Below are positions 28,337 to 35,314 of a stretch of DNA of 64,000 nt, in pieces. The stretch lies in NCBI GenBank assembly GCA_963663315.1, contig OY760176.1, forward strand, positions 1,674,001-1,738,000, written 5' to 3'. The first letter of the stretch is position 1. Each line of letters begins with the position of its first letter. This DNA is from G963663315 sp963663315 (lineage in GTDB: Bacteria > Pseudomonadota > Gammaproteobacteria > Arenicellales > Poriferihabitantaceae). Under the pieces are notes generated by a model. That model searched no databases and was not told the DNA's origin. It worked only from the letters and a program-made list of their open reading frames with translations. The position numbers and the translations under genes were made by a program.

Positions 28337-28981
28337 ATGGACGAATTGGTAAGCTTTCTTAACCAAACCACCCGAATGCTGCTGGACCTCGACCCGGATG
28401 GCAGGGAAAAACTGGCTGGCCTCAAGGGCAGGACTTTTTGCATAGAAGTCACTGTGCCACAGGTCACCCTGTATCTCGTTCCGACCGACCACGGACTGAA
28501 GTTCGCAAACGAGTGTATTGGCGAACCTGATGTTACATTGACCGGCCCATTGTCAGCATTCATCAGATTGTCCAGGCCTGATTCACAGGGCAATCTGTCA
28601 GCCAACAGTCAGATCAGCATGCATGGCGATGCAGAGGCAGGGCAAGCCTTTGGCAAAGTACTGTCTCAACTCGATATTGACTGGGAAGAAGGGTTGTCGA
28701 GATTTGTCGGCGATACCTCCGCCCGGAAAATTGGCAACGTCGTGCGGGACCTGAGTGACTGGGCAACTGAATCCATCGATCTGTCGAGAACCAACGCGGC
28801 CGGGTATCTTCAGGAAGAAAAGCGGCTGTTGGTAACAGATCTTGCCCGGGAACGATTCAGGAACGATGTATATGCCTTGCGTGCAGATGTCGATCGTATC
28901 GAACAACGGATTCTCAGGTTGATGGCACTGAAAGACAGATCATCGGCAGAAAACCGAAGAGAGGACCCGGAGGAATCATGA
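28337..28981 (+). CDS. ubiJ: Ubiquinone biosynthesis accessory factor UbiJ
   Basis: This 214-residue protein has an SCP2-like lipid-binding N-terminal domain (LYLVPTDHGLKFANECIGEPDVTLTG as the marker region) and a C-terminal helical region ending in LRADVDRIEQRILRL. UbiJ helps assemble the soluble Ubi complex in aerobic ubiquinone synthesis. It lies between ubiE and ubiB and overlaps ubiB by four bases. Confidence 0.88.
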   Translation: MDELVSFLNQTTRMLLDLDPDGREKLAGLKGRTFCIEVTVPQVTLYLVPTDHGLKFANECIGEPDVTLTGPLSAFIRLSRPDSQGNLSANSQISMHGDAEAGQAFGKVLSQLDIDWEEGLSRFVGDTSARKIGNVVRDLSDWATESIDLSRTNAAGYLQEEKRLLVTDLARERFRNDVYALRADVDRIEQRILRLMALKDRSSAENRREDPEES

Positions 28982-30612
28982 GCCGGAACATGTTTCATTT
29001 GTTTCGAATTGCCTGGGTGATGAGCAAGCACAGGCTGGATGAATTTCTGTTTGCGCTCAACCTGTTTTCGCCCTGGACATTCCTGTTCAAAATTTTCCCG
29101 GTTGCGCGAAACCGGGATTTACCCCGCGGGGAACGTTTACGGCTGGCGTTGGAGGAGTTGGGGCCGGTATTTGTCAAATTCGGCCAGATTTTATCGACCC
29201 GACCGGATTTGATTTCCGACGATCTTGCACAATCCCTGACCAAACTGCAGGATCAGGTGCCACCGTTTCCGGGTGAGGTGGCGGTCAGTATTATCGAGCA
29301 GGCTTATGGAGACAAACTCGAAAACCACTTCAGATCGTTCGAAATCGAACCCACCGCTTCGGCTTCGGTAGCGCAGGTCCATCACGCCGAACTGCATGAT
29401 GGTACAGAAGTCGTTGTAAAGGTAATCAGACCCGGTATCGAAGTGATGATTAACCGGGATATGGCGCTGCTGCACACTCTTGCAGGCATGGCAGACCGGT
29501 ACTGGTCGCAGGCCAAGCGATTAAAACCTAAGGAAATTGTGTCGGATTACGACAAAACCATTCATGGCGAACTGGATCTGATGCGTGAAGCGGCAAGTGC
29601 GAGCCAATTGAAAAGCAATTTCCAAAATTACGATCTGATCTACATCCCGACCGTCTACTGGGATCATACCTGTCGCAACGTCATGGTGATGGAGCGAATC
29701 AAGGGTATCCCGATACGCGACATAGACCGACTCAAGGAGGCGGGTATTGACATGCGAAAGCTGGCCCATACCGGAGTCGAGATATTTTTCACTCAGGCTT
29801 TTCGGGATGGGTTCTTCCATGCAGACATGCACCCGGGAAATATCTTTGTCAGCGAGTCCGGACAGTACCGGGCAGTGGATTTTGGCATCATGGGAACCTT
29901 GAATAACGCCGACAAACGATATCTGGCGGAGAATCTGCTGGCTTTTTTCAATCGGGACTATCATCGGGTGGCGGAAGCGCATGTGCGGGCAGGCTGGGTA
30001 CCGCCAACCACCAATGTCGAGGAATTTGAAGCGGCCATCAGAACCGTGTGTGAGCCGATTTTTTCCCGGCCGATCAGTGAAATCTCCTTTGGTGTGTTTC
30101 TGGCGGACTTGTTCCGGGTGGCCCGAAAATTCGATATGCCGGTCCAGCCGCAATTGGTATTGTTACAAAAAACCATCCTGAACATCGAGGGTCTGGGTCG
30201 TCAGCTATACCCGGAACTGGATTTGTGGGAAACAGCAAAGCCGTTTCTGGAGAAATGGATGAATCAGCAGGTCGGACCTCGTGCTGCAATCAGAACGATC
30301 CGGCGGGAACTGCCCAACCTGTACACACTGGCGCCGGAATTACCTGGGCTGGCGCATCAACTGCTGTATAAATTGAAGAACGATGACCTGACCATACAAA
30401 CCCGGAACCGGGAAATCGAAATCCTGAAAAACCAACTGGTTATCAACAACAGAAAGACGATATGCGCCATTCTCGGTATAGGGCTTCTGGTACTTTCGGT
30501 ATTCTTCATGCCGGACCGACAGAATCTGAGCCTGATGCCAGTGCATGGCTGGGTATTGTTGTTTTCGGGGTTGTTCGCACTGGCAGCCGCATTCACTGGC
30601 AAGACGAAGTAA
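28978..30612 (+). CDS. ubiB: Ubiquinone biosynthesis atypical kinase UbiB
   Basis: This 544-residue ABC1/ADCK-family protein has the KxGQ motif (FVKFGQILSTRPDL), the alanine-rich loop ASASVAQVHHAEL, an invariant lysine in VVVKVIRP, HADMHPGNIF and the VDFGIMG metal motif. Two C-terminal membrane helices (about 490-540) anchor it. It supports ubiquinone synthesis. Confidence 0.95.
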   Translation: MSRNMFHLFRIAWVMSKHRLDEFLFALNLFSPWTFLFKIFPVARNRDLPRGERLRLALEELGPVFVKFGQILSTRPDLISDDLAQSLTKLQDQVPPFPGEVAVSIIEQAYGDKLENHFRSFEIEPTASASVAQVHHAELHDGTEVVVKVIRPGIEVMINRDMALLHTLAGMADRYWSQAKRLKPKEIVSDYDKTIHGELDLMREAASASQLKSNFQNYDLIYIPTVYWDHTCRNVMVMERIKGIPIRDIDRLKEAGIDMRKLAHTGVEIFFTQAFRDGFFHADMHPGNIFVSESGQYRAVDFGIMGTLNNADKRYLAENLLAFFNRDYHRVAEAHVRAGWVPPTTNVEEFEAAIRTVCEPIFSRPISEISFGVFLADLFRVARKFDMPVQPQLVLLQKTILNIEGLGRQLYPELDLWETAKPFLEKWMNQQVGPRAAIRTIRRELPNLYTLAPELPGLAHQLLYKLKNDDLTIQTRNREIEILKNQLVINNRKTICAILGIGLLVLSVFFMPDRQNLSLMPVHGWVLLFSGLFALAAAFTGKTK

Positions 30613-30644
30613 CAAACCGACTTTAACTTTGTAGAGGTATTTTT

Positions 30645-31826
30645 ATGGCGGAGGCGACACACCCATTCCAATGGCAGGACCCGTTTGATCTGGACGCTCA
30701 ACTGAGCGAAGAAGAACGTATGGTGAGAGATAGCGTCAGGGATTTTTGCGACAATGAATTGATGCCAGGAATCATACAGGCGAATCGCAGCGAAAAATTT
30801 GACACAAAGATAATGACCCGATTCGGAGCGTTGGGTATGCTCGGTTGTACGATCCCGGAAACATACGGATGTGCGGGAATGAATCATGTCTGTTATGGCT
30901 TGATTGCTCGTGAAGTAGAGCGGGTGGACAGCGGTTATCGATCAGCGATGAGTGTCCAGTCTTCTCTGGTGATGCATCCCATTTACAGTCATGGCAGCGA
31001 AACACAAAGACTGAAATTTCTGCCGGGGTTGGCGCGGGGCGAATTGATTGGTTGCTTTGGTCTTACCGAGCCGGATCATGGGTCAGACCCCGGAAGCATG
31101 AAGACCCGGGCAACAGCCGTGGATGGTGGCTATCAATTGAATGGCGGCAAGATGTGGATCAGTAACGCCCCGATCGCGGATATCGCCGTGGTTTGGGGTA
31201 AACTCGACGGAGTGATTCGCGGGTTTATTCTGGAACGGGAAATGGAAGGATTCTCCACGCCGAAAATTGAAGGTAAAATGAGCCTGCGGGCATCCAGCAC
31301 AGGCGAAATTGTGATGAAGGACGTGTTTGTACCTGAGCAGAATATACTGCCTGGAGTCAAAGGACTGAAAGGGCCTTTTGAATGTCTGAATAAAGCGCGT
31401 TACGGCATTGCGTGGGGAGTCATGGGCGCCGCCGAGTTTTGCTGGCATGCAGCCCGTTCCTATACCCTCGAACGCACCCAGTTCGGTCGACCGCTGGCGC
31501 AAAATCAGTTGATCCAGAAAAAGCTTGCAGATATGCAGACAGAAATCACACTGGGACTTCAGGCCTGTTTACGGGTAGGTCGAATGATGGATGAAAACGC
31601 CTGCCCGGTAGAGAATGTTTCCCTGATCAAACGAAACAATTGCGGCAAGGCCCTGGATATCGCAAGGCAGGCGCGGGACATGCACGGCGGCAATGGCGTA
31701 TCCGATGAATATCATGTAATCCGGCACATGTGCAATCTGGAATCGGTGAATACCTACGAAGGCACCCACGATATACACGCATTGATTCTCGGCCGCGCAC
31801 AAACCGGACTTCAGGCGTTCTGTTGA
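30645..31826 (+). CDS. gcdH: Glutaryl-CoA dehydrogenase
   Basis: This 393-residue acyl-CoA dehydrogenase converts glutaryl-CoA to crotonyl-CoA in lysine and tryptophan breakdown, passing electrons to ETF. It has LTEPDHGSDPGSMKTRA and the C-terminal NTYEGTHDIHALILGRAQTG with the catalytic Glu, which is characteristic of the glutaryl-CoA group. An AGG-rich ribosome-binding site (GTAGAGG) precedes the ATG. The gene closes the housekeeping block; repeats begin 16 bp downstream. Confidence 0.92.
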   Translation: MAEATHPFQWQDPFDLDAQLSEEERMVRDSVRDFCDNELMPGIIQANRSEKFDTKIMTRFGALGMLGCTIPETYGCAGMNHVCYGLIAREVERVDSGYRSAMSVQSSLVMHPIYSHGSETQRLKFLPGLARGELIGCFGLTEPDHGSDPGSMKTRATAVDGGYQLNGGKMWISNAPIADIAVVWGKLDGVIRGFILEREMEGFSTPKIEGKMSLRASSTGEIVMKDVFVPEQNILPGVKGLKGPFECLNKARYGIAWGVMGAAEFCWHAARSYTLERTQFGRPLAQNQLIQKKLADMQTEITLGLQACLRVGRMMDENACPVENVSLIKRNNCGKALDIARQARDMHGGNGVSDEYHVIRHMCNLESVNTYEGTHDIHALILGRAQTGLQAFC

Positions 31827-31841
31827 TTCGGCTGGACCAGT

Positions 31842-32013
31842 CGTAATCGCAGGGACATTCCCCCTACCGTAATCGTAGGGGCGGGTCCCTGTGCCCGCCC
31901 GCGGAAACCCACATTACAATCATCAACCGTAATCGCAGGAACATCCCCCTACCGTAATCGTAGGGGCGGGTCCCTGTGCCCGCCCGCGGCAACCCACATC
32001 CCGCCCCTCATCT
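31842..32013. repeat. 86-bp tandem repeat carrying GGGCGGG-stem hairpins
   Basis: An 86-bp unit starting CGTAATCGCAGG recurs at 31842 and 31928 with few differences. Each copy contains a hairpin with arms GGGCGGG and CCCGCCC (31879-31900 and 31964-31985) around TCCCTGTG, again after CGTAGG. A short piece of the unit, CACATTACAATCATCAACCG, recurs near 32060. Confidence 0.85.
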
Positions 32014-32030
32014 CGTCATTCCCGCCCCCC

Positions 32031-32062
32031 ATCTCGTCATTCCCGCGGAAGCGGGAATCCAC
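32031..32062. repeat. REP-like palindrome with ATTCCCGC arms
   Basis: The palindrome pairs ATTCCCGC with GCGGGAAT around GGAA, following CTCGTC. Very similar short palindromes are widespread between genes in many proteobacteria. The phrase CTCGTCATTCCCGC also occurs one unit upstream without its second arm. Confidence 0.7.
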
Positions 32063-32083
32063 ATTACAATCATCAACCGTAAT

Positions 32084-32631
32084 CGTAGGGACAATCTGAG
32101 GCGTACTGAAAAAGGTGGACACATATACAATGGGACAAGATCCCTGGGAGTGTCCGATGAAGAAAAGGAAAATCTATAGTAAGGAGTTCAAGTTAGAAGC
32201 GCTCCGACAGTGGGAGCAAGGAGGTCAGTCGGCCCGCGCTGTGGCATCCAGTCTGGGCCTTCCCCGCAGTGCGCTGTACAAGTGGAAAGAGCAGTTGAGC
32301 GACCTGGTCGGCACAGACTTATCGCCAGGCGCTGAGTCGGGAAGGCATGATCGCCAGCATGAGTCGATAAGGGAGATTGTTGGGATAATGCCGTGTCGGA
32401 TAAGTTTCTTTGGTCAACTGAAAAACGAATGGACCTATGGGCGGGATTATCCAGATCGGGATCAGGCCAGAGCCGCTCTGTACGAATATATTGAACTGTT
32501 TTACAATGATCAGCGACTACATCAGACTTTGGGTTATATCCCACCCGTGGAATATGAGAAAACCAAAGAGTCGCTTAATACAACTGTCCACCAAAGTCAG
32601 TACACCTCAATCCCCTGTGGTTGTCCCTACG
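32084..32631. repeat. Hairpin repeat split by the IS3 remnant
   Basis: The left arm CGTAGGGACAA (32084-32094) and right arm TTGTCCCTACG (32621-32631) are perfect complements, separated by the insertion. Removing the element and one 3-bp target copy restores a 32-base palindrome with loop TCCCCTGTGG. The repeat was therefore in place before the element arrived. Confidence 0.8.
32097..32609 (+). mobile_element. Internally deleted IS3-family element (513 bp)
   Basis: Imperfect terminal inverted repeats (TGAGGCGTACTGA at the left; TCAGTACACCTCA at the right) are flanked by ATC on both sides (32094-32096 and 32610-32612), a 3-bp target duplication as expected for IS3 elements. Inside, an OrfA start (ATG 32157, MKKRKIYSKEFKLEALRQW, HTH region) is joined to the C-terminus of OrfB. 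The OrfB part reads TYRQALSREGMIASMSR, then KGDCWDNAVSD, then FFGQLKNEWTYG, then DQRLHQTLGYIPPVEYE, spread over three frames. Most of the transposase, including catalytic residues, is gone, so it cannot move on its own. Confidence 0.88.
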
Positions 32632-32652
32632 ATGTCATTGTCATACGTAATT

Positions 32653-32683
32653 GCATAAAGAATCGGATAATGATACTTTATGC
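32653..32683. promoter_or_regulatory. Candidate AbiEi operator
   Basis: A perfect 8-bp inverted repeat, GCATAAAG (32653-32660) and CTTTATGC (32676-32683), has a 15-base centre and covers the ATG of the antitoxin gene (32680). A TTGCAT/TACTTT promoter-like pair with 17-base spacing overlaps it. AbiEi antitoxins are known to repress their own promoter through inverted repeats, so this is a plausible site, but binding is inferred. Confidence 0.5.
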
Positions 32684-33489
32684 GCATGAAATCGAAATCA
32701 CGTCAACTACGCGCCCGGGACTATATCAACGACCTTGCCGCCTCCGGGCGCTATCACTTCCTGTCGAGTGACGCTCGTGAAGCGCTTGGCGTTTCCGCTG
32801 AAGCGACCAAGCTCGCCCTGAACCGGCTGGGCCGGCAGAACATGATCGCGCAGCCCGCACGGGGCTTCTATGTGATCCTTCCGCCGGAGTACCGCTCTCT
32901 GGGATGTCTGCCAGCAGACCAGTTCATCCCGGCGTTGATGCAGCGGCTTCGGCAACCATACTATGCCGGGCTACTGTCAGCCGCGCAGTATCACGGCGCA
33001 GGCCACCACCGGCCGCAGGAATTTCAGGTGCTGCTCGAAAAGGCGCGCCGGCCTATCTGCTGCAACCAGGTACGCACGATGTTCATCGTCCGCAGGCGCC
33101 TTCGGCAGGTTCCCGTGCAGAACTTCAACACGCCCCGAGGCACGATCCGCGTCTCAACACCAGAGGCGACGGCCGTCGATCTCGCAGGTTATTGTCACCG
33201 TGCAGGTGGGCTTGATCAAGTGGCGACTGTTCTCATCGAGCTTGCAGAGCAGATTGATCCGCAGAAACTGGTGGCGGCTGCGCAGACCGCTCCTGTTACA
33301 TGGGCGCAAAGGCTTGGACACCTGTTCGAGCGTGTCGCTGTCTACGAACAGGCCACCCTCCTCAAAGCCTATGTCAAGGATAAAGCCCGGCAATCGGTTC
33401 CGCTTATCCCGGGGAGAACTCACAAGGAAGCGCCACGCGACGCGGACTGGAAGGTTCTTGTCAACGCCGATATCGAGCCGGACTTATGA
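32680..33489 (+). CDS. AbiEi antitoxin-family protein
   Basis: This 269-residue protein matches the AbiEi antitoxin family of type IV toxin-antitoxin systems. It has an N-terminal winged-helix region (SSDAREALGVSAEATKLALNRLGRQ), the ARGFYVILPPEY stretch and PEATAVDLAGYCHRAGGLDQVATVL. Family members repress their own operon and neutralise AbiEii. It overlaps the toxin gene by four bases. Base composition is higher in G+C than the flanking housekeeping genes, consistent with transfer. Confidence 0.88.
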   Translation: MRMKSKSRQLRARDYINDLAASGRYHFLSSDAREALGVSAEATKLALNRLGRQNMIAQPARGFYVILPPEYRSLGCLPADQFIPALMQRLRQPYYAGLLSAAQYHGAGHHRPQEFQVLLEKARRPICCNQVRTMFIVRRRLRQVPVQNFNTPRGTIRVSTPEATAVDLAGYCHRAGGLDQVATVLIELAEQIDPQKLVAAAQTAPVTWAQRLGHLFERVAVYEQATLLKAYVKDKARQSVPLIPGRTHKEAPRDADWKVLVNADIEPDL

Positions 33490-34279
33490 TCCCGCGCGAT
33501 TACATCACGGAGTGGCGGGATCATGCGCCCTGGGTGCAAGACTTCCAGGTTGAGCAGGACCTCGTCATCAGCCGGGCACTCATTGCAATTTTCACCCATC
33601 CCGTTCTTGCAGACGCACTGGCGTTCCGAGGTGGTACGGCGCTCTACAAACTTCACATTCATCCGCCGGCCCGCTATTCCGAAGACATCGACCTTGTGCA
33701 GGTCCGAGCCGAGCCGGCTGGGCCGATGATGGACGCGATACGGGAAGTTCTTGATCCCTGGCTTGGCCGGCACGATGGAAGCAGACAGAAGGTCGTGTGA
33801 CATTCGTCTACCGATTTCAGTCCGAAGACACGCCGCCGCTAACGCTCAGGCTCAAGGTGGAAATCAATTCGAGGGAGCATTTTACGGTGTACGGATTCAT
33901 TCAACAGCCATTCAGCGTCACCTCGCGCTGGTTTGAGGGAAGAGCAGAGATCACCACATATAAGCTCGACGAACTCATGGCGACGAAGTTTCGCGCCCTG
34001 TATCAGCGTCGGAAGGGCAGAGATTTATTCGACCTGTCTGTAGCGCTGGAGAAAACGGAACTCGACCCGAATCGGGTCGTTACCGCCTTTTGGCAATACA
34101 TGGCACATGGAGGGCACAATGTAACGCGAGACGCATTCGAGCAGAATATCGGGGGAAAGCTGCTTGATGCTCGGTTCAACGCCGATATCGGCCCGCTTCT
34201 AGCCACAGGATTCTCATGGAAATCCCAAGATGCGATAGAGAACATTCGCTCCCGACTAATCGCACGATTGCCGAAATGA
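33486..34279 (+). pseudogene. AbiEii nucleotidyltransferase toxin, frameshifted
   Basis: The first segment (33486-33800) carries the nucleotidyltransferase motif FRGGTALYKLHIHPPARYSEDIDLV. It stops early at TGA. The second (33797-34279) resumes in the other frame with GRVTFVYRFQSED, INSREHFTVYGF, TTYKLDELMATKFRALYQRRKGRDLFDL and the C-terminus. Joining the frames near 33775 restores the usual WKQTEGRVTF reading, so one base is missing there. This could be a real inactivating mutation or an assembly error. The toxin normally blocks growth by modifying an RNA substrate. Confidence 0.85.
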
Positions 34280-34396
34280 ATTGGAGACGTATGAAACAGC
34301 CTGCTGGTATAAAAACTCTGGAGCAAGATCAGCGACTGATAATTTTTCTCAATGTATATCTGAAACATACTGTACTATTCAAACACCAAGAAGCAG

Positions 34397-34566
34397 TGCA
34401 AAATCATCCAGGGTAATTTAAACGGGAAAACATCAAATATAGTCCGCCAGTTGTACGCAACAAGACTGATTGAACAATACGGCTACCCAAAAAAGCGTCT
34501 GGCTTTTGAGTATTCGGTCAGCTTCGGACGAGAAAAGAAAAGCGCTGATATTGTCATTTTCGACAA
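34397..34566 (+). pseudogene. Fragment of a type I restriction-like (HSDR_N-type) protein
   Basis: About 45 codons survive, with VRQLYATRLIEQYGYPKKRLAF then SVSFGREKKSADIVIFDK, resembling the start of restriction-enzyme N-terminal domains in R or M proteins. The frame is disturbed just upstream and the gene ends abruptly at 34563, where the next 36 bases match the right end of the IS3 remnant and its flank. The rest was probably lost by a deletion at an IS end. Confidence 0.55.
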
Positions 34567-34599
34567 AGTCAGTACACCTCAATCCCCTGTGGTTGTCCC
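34564..34599 (+). repeat. Second copy of IS3 right end plus hairpin half
   Basis: These 36 bases are identical to 32592-32627, covering the last 18 bases of the IS3 remnant and the adjoining hairpin half (CCCCTGTGGTTGTCCC). No left IS end is present nearby, so this is the scar of a second element or of a recombination event. Confidence 0.75.
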
Positions 34600-34635
34600 A
34601 GTCATCCCACACCCCTTGTGGTCAATTCCCGCGCT

Positions 34636-34704
34636 TCGATCCGCGAGTATGTTGAGCGCGGGAAGGCAAAGGAGCGTTTCAAGCAGGAGGCGTTGGCGTC
34701 CTGA
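34636..34704 (+). pseudogene. Scrap of a CopG-type antitoxin gene
   Basis: About 22 codons (IREYVERGKAKERFKQEALA) followed by TGA resemble the middle of ribbon-helix-helix antitoxins of the CopG type. No start codon or remainder exists. The call rests on resemblance in a short stretch, so it is tentative. Confidence 0.35.
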
Positions 34705-34775
34705 ACCATTACAATGAAACTGAAAAACACCCGCCTTGTGTCGCTCACCTACACACGTGGGTCTGATCAATCGAG

Positions 34776-35045
34776 GTGGAGGAAGTCGACGCACCGATCA
34801 ACGTGGTCATGGGTCTTGCCGGCGGTCCAATGAGCGTGAACCAGCTCGAGGACCTGGGGGTAAAGCGAGTCAGTATCGGCGGATCACTCGCCCGTGCCAC
34901 TTTTGGGATCATCCGACAGGCAGCCAGGGAGATCCATGAGCACGGCACATTTACCTGGTCGGAAGCTCAGGCGCCGGACACCGAACTGTGCCGGTTTTTT
35001 GCCAGCCGACAAGATGCATCGCTCAAACGGCCAACCAGATCGTGA
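34776..35045 (+). pseudogene. C-terminal fragment of a PEP mutase/isocitrate lyase-family protein
   Basis: The readable 89 codons (VDAPINVVMGLAGGPMSV, LEDLGVKRVSIGGSLARATFGIIRQAAREI, HGTFTW) match the last part of the PEP-mutase/isocitrate lyase superfamily barrel. The catalytic N-terminal three quarters are absent, and the preceding sequence is unrelated. It is best read as a relic, not a working gene. Confidence 0.65.
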
Positions 35046-35314
35046 GCAAAGAGTGATTCAGTCTTAATGGTTCGGAGTCATTGAAACATAGCAGCCTGTC
35101 TCGTGATTGGTAGAGGCTACCCTGGGTGAGACAGCAGTTGACAAACCCGGGTGATTGGATCGTACCGGAAAGTCTGACCTGTTTCCAGACCTGAACACGG
35201 CCCCTGAAGCATTACCGCTAAACGACACCGAAAATATGGTATCTTACGCAAATACAATAACTTAAAATAAAATTCTGCCGAAAGTTCAGTTCAACGAAAA
35301 TTAGGCGTAGTCGT
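35046..35314. other. Gene-free stretch with a nested hairpin
   Basis: This 270-bp leader to the helicase gene encodes nothing I recognise. It holds a symmetric nested inverted repeat: CTGTCTC (35096-35102) and GAGACAG (35128-35134) outside, and GGTAG (35109-35113) with CTACC (35117-35121) inside, with six unpaired bases on each side. The last 60 bases are AT-rich and contain a possible -10 (TAAAAT at 35264) without a good -35. Confidence 0.5.

Noticed and set aside
31842..32062. Possible CRISPR array
   Set aside because: There are only two direct copies of an 86-bp unit with nearly identical content between hairpins, so no unique spacers and no cas genes.
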